Assembly: GCA_001662425.1 (NCBI GenBank)
Contig: BDDC01000089.1
Coordinates: 1-64,000, forward strand
Direction: 5' to 3'
DNA length: 64,000 nt
Source: Chlamydomonas sphaeroides
Taxonomy: Eukaryota > Chlorophyta > Chlorophyceae > Chlamydomonadales > Chlamydomonadaceae
Under the pieces are notes generated by a model. That model saw nothing but the letters and a program-made list of their open reading frames with translations, made no database searches and was not told where the DNA came from. Made by a program: the position numbers and the translations under genes. Of the stretch, positions 35,601 to 47,179 are shown piece by piece; positions within the stretch are counted from its first letter, which is position 1; every line of letters starts with the position of its first letter.

Positions 35601-36004
35601 GACGTAGAGTCGTGCTGCTATGTGCACGCAACCTGTGCTGCGGGCAGCAAAAAATTCACTTCAACTCTCATCAAGGACCCGAATTTCCCGCCGAGCCAGC
35701 AGACTATTGCATATCTGAACGTGGTCACGGGGATGCTCGTATGTTGCGCCGTCCAAAAGTTGCGATGTGGGCGGGAATCCTTGCTTCATGCGCGCGAACG
35801 TCCGTGTGCACCTCGCGATCACATGTATCGCAGCTATCAAACCAGGCTCGTACCTGGCAGTTCGTCGCGCAAGCCACGAACAGTGCTGCGCGCCGAACTC
35901 GTCGTCATTGCCAGGGACGCGGCTATAAGGAGCAGCGCAATCGTCACTGGACTGCGGCAATACGGAAATTTGCTCATGCTCCTTTGCACACGCCAGGGCA
36001 CCAT
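28122..36004 (-). CDS. Gene C: secreted protein with three beta-trefoils
   Basis: Twenty exons were located and one (expected 38 nt, between 32354 and 32878) was not. The located exons sum to 1813 nt, and an exon of the expected phase makes the total divisible by three, so a protein of about 616 residues is predicted. Order: signal peptide, basic/Pro exon, type I trefoil, Pro-rich linker, two type II trefoils with a linker, TAA stop at 28122-28124. Exon lengths of the type I part match gene A (61, 101, 30, 75). QxW-type motifs in order are PLW, QRF, QSW, QRF, QRW, QRF, QRF and QSW. Intron 2 appears to use a GC donor (GCAAGT). A REP1 repeat sits just inside the donor of the intron after the first linker. 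The start ATG at 36004 is followed by the hydrophobic core TIALLLIAASLAM. It lies tail-to-tail with B and tandem to D. Confidence 0.85.
30839..30899 (+). repeat. AT-rich tandem duplication in a gene C intron
   Basis: Two near-identical copies of about 30 bp, each with TATATGTGTGTATAATTGTA and TAGATATT, in the intron between the GVYV and beta exons of trefoil 2. It is a conspicuous AT island in a GC-rich window. Confidence 0.7.
31085..31180 (+). repeat. 26-27 bp tandem repeat in a gene C intron
   Basis: Three full copies and a partial one of AAGGCTGTGCCGGGGACTCG with GCACTC, next to the GVYV exon of trefoil 2. Each unit contains the self-complementary pair GTGCCG / CGGCAC and could fold into a hairpin. 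Confidence 0.75.
31870..32081 (-). repeat. About 55-bp minisatellite in a gene C intron
   Basis: Four diverged units sharing ACCCCGGCCACCCGC, CGTGCAATGTTCGTCCCC and a GGGACA stretch, between the type II alpha exon (31592) and the REP1 copy. Noncoding. Confidence 0.65.
32085..32212 (+). mobile_element. REP1 copy at the 5' splice site of a gene C intron
   Basis: In the opposite orientation to the copies in and beside gene B: GCGCCCTGTCCCCC-type block, CCTACCTCCTTAAATCACGG, CGAATCAAGCTCGCCGTACA, then the tail TCTATTTCTATTTCTATTTC. The tail abuts the donor of the intron after exon 32216-32353, so the intron begins GTGGG and then the tail. Confidence 0.65.
32216..34929 (-). other. Gene C trefoil 1 (type I) with linker
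   Basis: Exons 34869-34929 (61 nt; GNKTLRLTSVSTGRCIVPIG), 34220-34320 (101 nt; MTLNEVNDC, RPLWRVKASITSG), 33894-33923 (30 nt; ADKAVVSIHL), 33435-33509 (75 nt; DKESLCIKQASNLGSTMY), 33143-33185 (YTFTVIQIPYLDGG), 32879-32929 (FILQMRDNMCMAIRTGT), one exon unassigned, and 32216-32353 (TTQRFRFTAANG, a long PPPPPSPPPPPPPSPP run, ending PLILPG). Confidence 0.8.
35285..36004 (-). other. Gene C N-terminal exons: signal peptide and basic/Pro motif
   Basis: Exon 1 is 35854-36004 (151 nt, phase 1, donor GTACGA) with core VTIALLLIAASLAM. Exon 2 is 35285-35491 (207 nt), containing MLLRRPPPKSRPPPRPPSP, TIAGNIGG and DAFRG. The conserved phase-1 end falls before GCAAGT, a GC donor. The nearest GT, four bases further, would shift the frame of exon 3. 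Confidence 0.85.
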
Positions 36005-36124
36005 GACCTCGGCTCGCTCTCTCAGAGCAGCAGTATCGTAGTGTAGCGACGCTGCTACACGAGCGCACGTATGTCAGCAGCCACAGCTGAGTATAAACGT
36101 GATGTTGATGAACGCTGGTTATCC

Positions 36125-36190
36125 TGCTGAAGTTCAAAGCCGTACAACTTGAAACTGCAGTTGGCCTGCGATTTCGGCACAGCCCCGCCC
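36125..36190 (-). promoter_or_regulatory. Conserved upstream block of gene C
   Basis: GCCAACTGCAGTTTCAAG, TGTACGGC and TTGAACTTC, aligned with the blocks upstream of A and B, about 120-185 bases before the start codon. Confidence 0.42.
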
Positions 36191-36607
36191 CAGCGCGGGC
36201 AGTCGACCCCGTTGTCACCAGTGCGTCCCTGAATGAGCCGAGCGAGGATGATCACAATAGGGACGGACGGCCGTCACCAGCGGCGCATCGGTGTCACTGC
36301 TGCCGGCTGCCCACGCACATACCATCCCGTGGAATTCCGATGCCTGGCAGCCACTCGCCCAGCCCTGCTGCGCAGCCGAGCGAGGAGCGTGTCGTCGGAT
36401 ACACCCCTGAAGCGGCCATCTGCATGTACCAGCCAAGCATGCACCTACCACGCATCTGCAGGGACCTCCCAAAACTGCTCCATCCTTGCTTGACTCAGGC
36501 TAGGCTACGAACCCAAGAAGCTATAGTAGTTGAGCCAATTGGAAAGTGATAATGGGGTGATTACCCATAATTGTCCGATTATCATACCCCCCACTGCCGT
36601 AGGGCCG

Positions 36608-36655
36608 GTACGTAAAATAGAAATAGAAGTAGATAGAGGTACAGCGGGCTTGCAC
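36608..36655 (-). mobile_element. REP1 tail fragment
   Basis: AAAATAGAAATAGAAGTAG followed by GAGGTACAGCGGGCTTG. Only the tail-proximal end of the repeat is present. Confidence 0.5.
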
Positions 36656-37189
36656 GAGGCTGGCCGGGAGAGAGACTCTCATGAACAAGGAACATGTAGA
36701 ACATGCAGGGAGTGGCTGCCTTCACTAGTGGCTTCGTTGCCATCTCCTGCTCGCCATTCCTTGACAACCGGCAGCAGCCTCCCAACGCACCCGTCAAGCT
36801 TTCCTTTGATGGCACAGGGGAAAGTAATAAAGTGGTTGGTATCTGCTCAAAGCTAGCTAAGCCGTGTCGCTGCGGCATGTGGTATGCAACTTGTGTGATA
36901 CGTGAGTGTTATCTTTCCAATAATTGACAGAACCGATAGGGCCATCGGTCGGTCCCTGCTCCAGGGCCTCCTGACCGATCCATGGCATCGGTCGAGGGCC
37001 ACTTTGTGGGCCCATGACCGATGGCCATGGCACTGGCGACCAGTCCCCCCAGCCCGGATCGCCCCCGCGCCCCCAGCTGTCACGTCCTCACCGTTGGGGC
37101 GGCTGAATGGGCAATGCCGTACGTACCGCATCCCGCCATGCGATACACGTACATGCTTCGCGTGGGTGTGCTGCATAACAACAACGAAG

Positions 37190-38155
37190 AGGACTGCGCG
37201 CTTCAAAACTCCCCTCAAAGGCTGTGAGCAGGGACAGTGCCCGCTGTGCCGGCAACTCGACGGATGCAAGCGCATAGTGGGCGGGTGCAGAGACCGACGC
37301 ATGACCGCAGCCTACATAAAATGCCATAACCGGGCAGTGGCGCGCATAGCGCAATCCATCCTGCAGGCGTGCGGGGCCGTCACGGAGGCGGCTTCCTTCT
37401 TGCGGACGGGGGAAAGGACACAGAACGCCTCCCCGCACACGTGGGGGACGCCGGTCGGCCGAGGCCTCAAAACCCGTGTGGATGTCGTTCTCCGCGCTCG
37501 CGCAGAATTGAGCCCTCCATTTCCGTACTTAGGCTTTTTATGCTATAAGGAGTCACACGTTTGACGCTCGTGGGGTTCGACTGACCTCACTGTCGCAAGC
37601 ATTTCCGCGAGCATGTCCTCTAGAACTCGCTCCCGACGTGCGGCGAGCGCTTATACCACCATCATATATTATAATCAAGCGGTTGGCAACCCTAGAGCAC
37701 GCGCTGCGGCAGTATCGGCAGACGCGATGGCGCATGCCGACCAGAATAGAGTTGCACAAACTCGCTCCCCGAGCCCTAAACCCACGCCGAAGGTATATCT
37801 GGACCCCATGGGTGATGGTCCGCAGGGCGGGAGTGCGGTGTCTGGGGGTCGGGTCTGGGCTGCTCGGTGCGCACCCATGCCGCCCTCACAAAACCCGCAT
37901 AGTGAAGGCCTAGCTAACACCCTAGCTACAAAGAAGCCAACATGAGCCGCCCCTAGAGGACTATTCGACAGACATGACCCCCGGTTTTCATGGATGTAGC
38001 CCGGGTGCTAGGCCCTCAAAACGCGGTCGCCGTTTTGGGAGTTTTCTGAACCGGCGTCCCCCCCCCCCCGTGTGGCCTCCGGCTGCCCGGCTGCGTGTAT
38101 AAAGCAGGGCAATGAGCTACCCGGCTGCGTGTATAAAGCAGGGCAATGAACTAAA
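37190..38155 (+). mobile_element. Decayed non-LTR retrotransposon 3' fragment
   Basis: The plus-strand frame ending at 37564 encodes CPLCRQLDG, IVGGC, MTAAYIKCHNRAVARIA and, further on, GLKTRVDVVL. This order resembles the C-terminal zinc finger of non-LTR reverse transcriptases (C-x2-C, GGC, then Y-x-x-R/C-H-N-x-A) followed by the RPD-like start of the restriction-like endonuclease. The finger's histidine appears replaced, so it is decayed. A run of C and two 34-bp tandem copies of CCCGGCTGCGTGTATAAAGC with AGGGCAATGAGCTA (38086-38152) look like the 3' tail. No reverse-transcriptase core remains upstream. Confidence 0.5.
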
Positions 38156-39479
38156 GTGAGTGCACACTTCATGCTGCGACTGTCAATATGTTAAGTTTGA
38201 ACTGCAGTTTGCACTTTTCACAGTACTGGAGCACCCAGTGTCCTGTACCCCGGCCCTGCCGGCAAGAAGACGGCTATATCAGCGGGCCAACGCAACGCGC
38301 CAATGCAGCAGGCCGCTCGCCGGCAGGGCCTGCCTTGGCGGCTGCGGGGATGGGGAATCAAGTGCTGCTACCAGCCAGCGGCACAATGACTCCCGCGGGT
38401 CGTCCAAGCAAGGGCGTGCCACGGGTCCAAGGCATGCCGTTTCTGTAATGCTTGCTGGGACACAGCAAATATGCATAGCTTACCCAGCCGCTGCCGTTGC
38501 ACTGTGACCACGCCAACAGCCAACCGGAGAGCCACCGTGCCGCCACGCCGCCCTTCCCTGCGCAAGCGGCCCCACCGCAGCTCCGCCTCCTGCTGGCCCG
38601 TGGAACCTACCTAGCCAGACACCACCACGCACTACCTGCTGCATGCACGCCCCTCCCGACCGTCGTCACAGCGACACCACGGCTCGCTGTGCGCCACAAC
38701 GTACACCACAACGTGCACGGCATTGTGCGCCATTGTGCGCCACAACACTCTTGGCAGCGCAGCGCTAAGCAGCGGCAAGCAAGCAACAATGGTAACCCGT
38801 TGTAAGACCTGGGCTGCAATGCGGTCAGGTGATGTTACATCACGCCAGCAGGCAGCGGTCCAGCTCGGCACGCAGGCATGCTGTGCCGGCGGAGAGGATC
38901 AAGACACGAAGGCCCCTTCGTCTTTCCAGGAGAACACGTCGCTCATCCTTCTCCTGGCGTGCGAGTCTCAACCGTACTGTAATCACATACTACATTCCGC
39001 ACGCAGTAATAACATACATTAAACGTAACAGACATCATAAATTTCCTTGCTCGCTGTTGCTTGATGGACACCTGAGCGAGGCGCTGGCGCTTGCTCAGCA
39101 GTCTGTCGTCTGGTGTTCAGCGCAATGCGTGGGCCAGCCAGCCGGCGCACGCCATCCAGTGAGCTTGCGGCGCGGGGGGGCGTACTCGCTGGCTGCGGGT
39201 GCAGAGGGGGAGCGGCATGCAGGTAGGAGCAGGGGGCATTGAGTGGCACCGTCCGAGCGGACATACATGGGTCGCAAGGCGTTGATAATTGGAAACACCC
39301 GCCAAAGCAAGCAAACGGCAGTATCGAAGTATTATCTACGTTTTTCACGGCACAAGTGGCGCGCCAGCAGCACCAACCCCATCATTTTCCCGCCGTCCCA
39401 CCGCACTTCAGCGGCACCAACCCCATCATTTATGCGCCGTCCACTCCAGCCATTGAAATGACCCACTTTTGCTGCTTGG

Positions 39480-40938
39480 TTACTGGATCTGCGCAGTCCA
39501 GCTCTGGCCCGCCGCCGTGCTGCTGCAGGCCGCCAGCCGCAGGTCGGTACCGCTGGCAAGGAGCCCTCCTGCCAGATCCATGCACACGCCTGATGGGGGT
39601 GGGCGGTGGCCACACACGGGGTCGGCATGTGCCCCAGCCAGCAGCTGCACGTCACGCACTAGCATTCGGCAGGGGGTTGGGGTTGGGGTTGTTGTTGGTG
39701 GTGTTGTTGACAGTTGCGCAGCCACGCCAGCCACGAGCTGGCCAATCAAACGAAGCTACGGAACACGTGCTGCTGCTGACTCATTGGGTGAAGTGACTGC
39801 CACCGTCCAGATGCGTACGCGCTTCAGTGGGCAAGGCAACCAACCCCTCGTTGCATTTCCATAGCACTACTGCATCCTCCGACGTGTGCAATGGTTGCGC
39901 ACTGGCTCTGCAACGCACGTAAGGTAGTACGCACCGCTGGCAGCGCGGGACCTCATGGAACCCCTGCGGCCACCAAACCAACGGCAGGCGCACAAAGCAA
40001 GGAAGCCGAGGTCACGCATGTACATGTATACATGCGCATTGTTGCGATATCGACATGCGTGCAATGCGTGTTGTGTTGCACCAGCTAGTCCGCAGCGTGG
40101 TAGGTTGCACGGCTTTTCTGGTCCTCCGGTTTCGGTTGTGCAACACAGGCGACACATGCCAGCCCACAGCATGCGGCCTGCTAGCCAGCCAGTGACTCGT
40201 GCGCGGTCCGTTGATTGGCCTCACGTGGCGCTGTTGGCCGGCGTCAGAAACTGCCACTTCTGGGTCGCGGCGGCGGTGTTGCACGCAGTCAGGACGATGC
40301 GGGCTCCGGTGGCTCCGCTCTCGCTGGCCAGGCATCGGCCCTGCGGTGGATGGGTCGTGATACGGTGTACGTTTGATTGCGAGCGAGCCGATAACGATGA
40401 CGCCCGCCTCCCTGGCCAGGCATCGGCCCTGTGAGTGATTGACATTCCGTGTGGGCTGGCACAGGATGTAATATTCCTATTTTGACTTTGTTCTAGTTTA
40501 TCATAATATTGCAAGGGACTGGGTAAATAAAAGTTTTATGGTTGCCGCGTGCCTGCGCGCTGCTGCCTCACCGAAAGCTGGTTAGCCAGCACGTAGACTG
40601 CGTTCTCGCCTGCACGACAACGAAAGCGACATGCGAGCGTGCACTGCTGCTGGACTGGCTGCTTGGCTGCTGCTGAGCAAGGCCGTAAGTAAAGGCACCT
40701 CATCACAAGCTCGCAGCCTCTCTGCTGGTGTAGCGTAGCATACCGCATCGGCTGCAGCGGCTCAGCCTCCTGGCTAGGGTATCCCCATCCTCACCGGTGG
40801 TCTTGACAATCCAGCGCTGGATCATGTTGATGCCGCAGGAAGCGAGCTCGATCAGGTCCCCCGCACGCGCATCATTGCTCAGCGACTGGGCGCACAGCCT
40901 AGGGTTATTGGACGGGCGTAGGCTCAAAGTAACGCCGT
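39480..40938 (-). other. Gene D trefoil 4 (C-terminal, type II)
   Basis: Exons 40795-40938 (144 nt; RLCAQSLSNDARAGDLIELA, IQRWIVKTTG), 40572-40609 (38 nt, 6 shorter than usual; ENAVYVLANQLS), 40225-40340 (CLASESGATGARIVLTAC, TQKWQFLTP), 39935-39963 (29 nt; SMRSRAASG) and 39480-39589 (GVCMDLAGGLLASGTDLRL, GQSWTAQIQ then TAA). Confidence 0.87.
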
Positions 40939-43900
40939 CTGCGTTGGGTGGGTTGGGCGGACACGACACCGGAAGATCGGAGCAGCACAGGACAGCGCCG
41001 CACAGGCGGGGCGGCGGCATGGCGTCATCAGATTTGCGCATGGTGCTACTACTTTCGTAGTGCCGTGCATGATAATGACATGTGGCGGCCTATGCTGCCC
41101 CAATCATGCCGCGGCGCGCGGTGCGGCCGGGAGCCTGCTGGTATGACCTCGGATACGCATATACGCTCAGATGACCTGCCCCGAATATATACAAACGTAC
41201 TTGCAAGCTGAAGCGGCCTCGTGATGCCAATGGGAGGTGACGGCCGCGGCGGCGGCCGAGGCGGCGGCCGAGGCGGCGGCTGAGGTGGATAGGGCGGGGT
41301 GGTGCCTGCGGCAGAGAGCGGCCGCGCGTGAGTGGGCAGCAGGGAAGGTGGCGGTCTTCGTTGCAGCTGGCCCCGCAGCTCCCGTACGCGGCCGAAACCA
41401 CCTGCCTATCATGGCCATCGGCCGCCAGCAGTACCCACCGACAGTCACCACGGTCCAGCTCTGCCGCGCCAGGGCAGCGCTAAAGGCCGCCAGCTGCAGG
41501 TTAGCGCCTTCAGCCACCGCTCCTCCCACCAGGTCCACACACAGGCCTGAGCGAGCGGCACAACAAGGCGAGCCGCGCAGCCGCACAGAGTGCAACATGC
41601 GTGTGCACCACTCGCGCCGAGGACGGGGCTCTGCTGCATGTCGCTCGCATGGCAGGGCGCCTGGTGCGCGGCCAACAAGGCGCGCGGTGGCGCTGCGGTG
41701 AGCCAGCGTACAGCAGCACAGCCAACACAGCCTAGCCGCGCGCTAGAGAAAGCATCACTGCGCGCGCTGGGCTCGCGATGGGTCTGACATGCTCCGAGCC
41801 ACGGCCGGCTGGCAGCGCGGAAGTGGTAAACCGGATGTCGTGTGCAACCCCGATCTGGTTTTACAACTACGCACCGCTGGCAGTGCCAGACCTCAAGGAA
41901 ACCCTGCGGCAATCAAAGCGGCCACGGTCATCGCTCAGCGCCGACGGGGGGCCGCCACGTACGCGTCGCCAAGCGGGGTTGCGCCATGCAGCATCACGCT
42001 ATTGGCCGCTGCGCGCGGCAGGCAGACCCAAGTCAAAGACCGCAGCACCCTGTGTGCGATCGGCCTTGCCAGTACACGCCGGTGCAATGCGCTGCGGAAA
42101 CGGTTGTCTATCTCACGTGGTGCCGCCGCCCGCTGCCGTGAGCAGCAGCTGAAATTTCTGGGTTGCGGCGCCGGCGTTGCACAAAGCCAGGATGATGCGG
42201 GAGCCGGCAGCCGCACCCTCGCTGGCCAGGCACAGCGTCGTTTCAGGGCTCTGCGACAGGCAGGCAGGCAGGCAGGTAGGTACGGCATGCTATCATGCAC
42301 GGTTGGGGTTTGGGTGCGCAACCCCAACCACTCCCCCATCAAGAGCGTCTGTACCTCTCTGGTGCCAGGATAGCAAAAAAGTTGGGTCCGGAGGCGGCGG
42401 TTGACCGCCTCCGGGCGATGCGGGCTACCCACGCCTGATGAACGCATGCTGCAGGCAGGCCCCGCAATCAAGCGGGCCCCGCTTGCCTGTCGCTGCTAAG
42501 CACGACCCCCGCTGCGACGCGATGCAAGCCCGCAAAGCGCCCATGCGCACGCCTGCAGCCGCGATCTCTCCGGCACGCCAACCAAGGCTAACGCACCTGC
42601 ATCGACCTTTGGTTTGCCAGCATGTAGACGCCCGCGTCGCCTGCGCGGCAGCAGGTATCGCGACACGCGAGCGTGTGAAGAACACGTACGACCTTCAGTC
42701 TCCTGCCTTTGGCTAAAAGCAATCAAGACGCTTCCACACAACCTCGCAACCTGGTGATGGGCGGGTGTCATGCTATGGCTCCCCATAGGCTGGCAACCTC
42801 CCTGGGACATCCTGCCCACCCGCCCGCCGGCAGCAGCACCCACGAACAGTTCCGATCGCGCTGGCCCTCACCCGTCGGTCTGACAGACCAGCGCTGCAGC
42901 GGGTGGTTGCGGCAGTTGTCCAGCTCGATCACGTCGCCCGCAGTCGCCCATCCGCTCTCCGTCTCGAAGCACAGGCTGGGAGAGCTGGATGGGGCGATGG
43001 TCACGAGGGCACCGCCTGGGGAGGGGCATGCAGAGATGTGATGAGGGACACGCAATATATACAAGCACACTGCAGCTAGCGCAGGTGGCGAAAGCAAAGA
43101 GCACGTTATGGGGTCTGCCGGATCGCGCATGCCCCCCGCAGACGGGCGGCCCTGACAGGGGTGGTCACGGTAATGTGATTGCTCCAAGCCAGCTAGCCGT
43201 GGCTGTCACATAGAAGTGAAACCGCAAATATTGCCACAGCTACCACAGAACACGTATCCATCCAGTGGTCTTGTCAAAATATCTGGTACCAGCCGGCCAA
43301 TCAATCTTGTCTACGTACTTGCAAGCACTAGAGTTGTGCTGCCACCGGAGCGGCTAGGCGGAGAGGGCAACGGCGGCGGTGGCGGCCGTGGCGAAGGAGG
43401 CCGCGGCGAGGGAGGCCGTGGCGTGGGTGCAGGCTCGACCACTGCAACGGGAAAGACCTGGTAAACCGCGGCGCCGTCGCCTGTGTTGTCTGCGGGCGGC
43501 CAGCGCACGCGTGCATGCAAGCAATCAATGTATTTGTTGAACAAACAGCGGCTTCCTTCGATGGAAGATCGAGTCATCATGTTGCCTCATCACGGTCAGG
43601 CAGTGCGCGCAGGGGCCCACAAGCAGCAGCACGCAGGGAGTAGGGAGCATAGCACGCGGAGCTCTGTATGCAATTCCGGCATTGTGCCGACGGAGTATGC
43701 GTATTCATGGAACGTGTTGCGGTTGAGCTCTCATCAGCGACAAAATAGGGACGCGACGGGCCACCAGTCGAAGGACCACGCACGGGCGCCCCTTCGCTCG
43801 CCACGCACCCGCGCATGCTTCCGTGACCAAGGGCTCGCCGGGCTGCGCGCTGCGGTCGAGCGAGCAGCAGCGGCGGGAGTGGCACACCCACAGTCAGAGG

Positions 43901-46900
43901 CAAGTAGCTAGGAGGGCGCATCGCATGGTCCAGCCTGCTGCATGTGCACTCCATCACGGCTAGGTTGGAAAGCGGTGCGGATTGTGGCTGGAGAGCGGAC
44001 GCGTTGCTTGCGGAGGGGCCCGTACGTAGCCGCCCACCCAGTCAGAGCTGCTTAGTGCAGCGCGGCTAGAGGCCTCAAAGCTCCGTCCGCACCCACCTCC
44101 AGCCGCCGCGGACGGCAACACACATGCCGGCACCGGCCGCCTCCAGCCGGAAGCTGTGGCAGGATGCGTGCATCGTGGCCATTTATTAAGATGCCGGCGG
44201 CGGCTGACTCGTGATGCGCGGCTCGCAACATGGCTCTGCCGGCTGGTAGCGAGCGCCCTGCGGTCTACATACACTACTGCGCGCCGCAGCCCCTATCTAC
44301 CACGCTAGTGCAACCGACAGATTCCCAGCAAACGTGCCGATTGCTACATATGTGGCAAAGTCTTCCAAGGCATGGCGAGGAAGCAAGGCCGAGCCACCTC
44401 GCCGCAGCACATGGCCCCACACGGGCTGTCTCACACATCCCCCAGGCACCCTCACGTACGCAACGCACGCACGTCCTCACCCGGTGATGCTGCCGGGGAT
44501 AGTCACGAGGGTCGCGTTGAAGACATGGCCTGGTATGTGGGGCATGCACGCGTGTATATGGAAAGCGAGCCCACAAGCGGCGCGGGTGGCAGGGCTGGCA
44601 GGTCCGTCCGCAGAGCCGCCGAGCAGAAGGCGTCCGGCTCCGATGGGGCCTTGCGAGCGAGCTTGCAGACGCGGACGGCGTCGCGCACGAAAGCAAAGGA
44701 TTCACAACCAAAGCGCTCCCACAACGGACCCACCCATGCCACTGCTGCAGCTGCTGGACAGCATGAGAGGAGCGGGAGAGCCTGGAGCGCCGCTGGAGCC
44801 ATCAGCCACGACGCACAAGGCGGCTTTGCTGACTGCAGGTAAGACGCCACAGCAGCAGTAGATAGCAGCAGCAACAAGGCGGCATCGGGCCAGCACACGG
44901 CAGCAGTCAGTGTACTTAGCAACCAGCAGCGAGCCAGGGGAGGCGCATCATGTCCCGTTGGCGCCAGCACACGAGGTTGGGGCAGGACATCGACAGGTAG
45001 CGCAGCAGGTAACACAACCGGTGTGCCACGCAAGCAGAGGGTGTGTGGGCGGCCGCGCGGCAGCATGCGGTAACCTCGCCCAATGCGATGCGTGCGAGCT
45101 GCCATGGCCTCCCAGGCAGGTATGCATGTGCGTACGCCAGGCAGGGGGTGCAATCCTGCAGCACCCTAGGCCGGCGGCACGGCATACATAGCAGATCGCG
45201 GGCTGGCTCGGCCTCTATGTCTCAATACATCTCAACATGTATCGGGAGGCATACTGGCCCAATCAACGTACCGGGGCGCACAATTGTCGAAACAAATGTT
45301 CCTGTGGCCGCAATAATGGTCACAAATCGGCGTCACTTCATTCGGATATCCAGATACCTGGTTTATGGAATCTCGCACTCACTTCGGCCATGAGAGAAGT
45401 CCAGCAGACGTGCAGCAGCATGATAAAACTCACCGTCCGTATCCGTCCCAGGTGGAGGCTTCCGTCAGCCCTCACCCAGCTACGAGTCGCCCGGCTTGGT
45501 AACTCGCATTTCGTTATCTACGCCCGATCGCCTGCCTCGTACTTTGGCGGCTATGGGGACTGCGAAGCAACGATTTAAGCAACCCACGTTGTTACTTCTG
45601 TCTCAGACAACGCACCTGCTGGCACGCCCGCCATGCCGCCGAGGTCCGCCAGCCACAGCTGCCGGGGGTCGCTGCTGTTGCACGGGACCTGCTGCAGGCC
45701 CTGGCCCACAGCCGCCGCGGCACCGCTGCGGGGAGCAGGGGGAGGAGAATGCAAGGAGTGGGGCGGTGTAGGCAGGCATGGGGCTGGTGACGGGACGTGA
45801 AAGGACTGCTGCTGCCAGCAGCCGCACGTCTGAGTATAAGCCCTTACAAGGCTACTACAGCAGCAGCCTTCCGTGGCATGACAGGCATGCGGGTCGTTTG
45901 GCGGCGAGCAGTGGGGCTGGCGGGCTTGCTGGGCGGGCGCGGCAATGCCGGGCGGGTTCGCCGGCTGGCAAGTTCGTTCGTTTTGGCTCGGGCTCGGCCC
46001 GGGGTAGTCTACGCGGCCTGTGCGGGATGAAGGAGCTGGCAGCAGCCTAGGCAGAGCACGCAGGCACGGGGCAGCAACGTAGAAGGCATGAGGCCAGCGA
46101 GCGCCGCAAGCAAGGGGCGAGCAGCGTGTTGGGCTCGCACCTGCCCTGAAGCGAAATGCACTGCCCGGGCATCGACCCCGCGTAGATCAGCAGCGGCTTG
46201 CCACCTGCGGCCGCGTGAATCAGAGCACCTTACATCGCGTGCGGGATCATACTCACATATACACCGTCGCAGGACAACCGCCGGCGAATGCAAGTCTGCA
46301 AGTCCGCAGCACCCGCGGCTCTCGAGGCCAGCTCGCCGGACCCTCTCGCGGCACGTCGTCCCAAGTTGCCAAAGAGTTTGCCGCGCGTGAAGGGCCGGGC
46401 CTCGCGCCCGGCCAAGCAACTACCAGTACATCTACTAGCGCGGCTTCTCACTGGTGAAGCTGCGCCACATGAATTCGCCCGGGCTGGGTGCATCCTCCAC
46501 CACGGCGACGGGGAAGGACTGGGCGATGGCGCCGTCTGCGGTCGTGGTATGCGCACGCACGGGTGCCGTGGGTAGCATACCCCTGGCACCTAGAAGCAGC
46601 AGCTAGCAGCCAGGACTCCGCAGCGGCATGGCTGACTACAGGGCAGAGTTGGCGGCGGGACGGACCGCGGGCACATCAGTGTACGCACCGCTGCACGTTT
46701 CCGTGACGAGGACCTGCCCGACGTCACTGCAGGTGCGTGGGCATGCAGGGCAGCATTTGGGATAAAGGCGTGTTCGAGCTGCTGCGCACACACACGTGAA
46801 GCACGATAGCTGCTGGTGGACAGCGTCGCGTGCGGCTTGCTAGCGGTGTGACCCGTGTGCCACCGGCGCGAGCGAGCGAGAAATGTATCACATGCGCTGC

Positions 46901-47144
46901 TTGCAATTGCACTTGGCTTGAGCACTCACACGGAGCCGCCAAGGACGCCAACGCAAGTGCGAGCAGCCATCGCCTCAAGTCGGAAGCTGCGGGGCATTGC
47001 AACGCTGGTGAGTGGCACGTTCGACACGAGCCATGTTTGGCGACCGAGCCGCCACTGGGTACAGGGTGCGGCCCTCGTCGCAAGCGCGGCAAGCAGCGAG
47101 GAGAATTCCAGCTCATCAGGAACTCGTACCGCGCATGCACGCAT

Positions 47145-47179
<35 letters not shown>

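Larger units (their letters stand above)
36005..39479. other. Intergenic region between gene C start and gene D end
   Basis: Holds the gene C upstream block, a REP1 tail fragment (about 36608-36655), a decayed non-LTR retrotransposon fragment with a tandem 3' tail (about 37190-38155), and the 3' UTR of D. The only TTACA seen downstream of the D stop is at 38835-38839. The stretches 36660-37190 and 38160-38830 contain short inverted repeats (for example CCATCGGTCGG and CCGATGGCCATGG near 36940-37030) and no recognisable gene. Confidence 0.5.
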
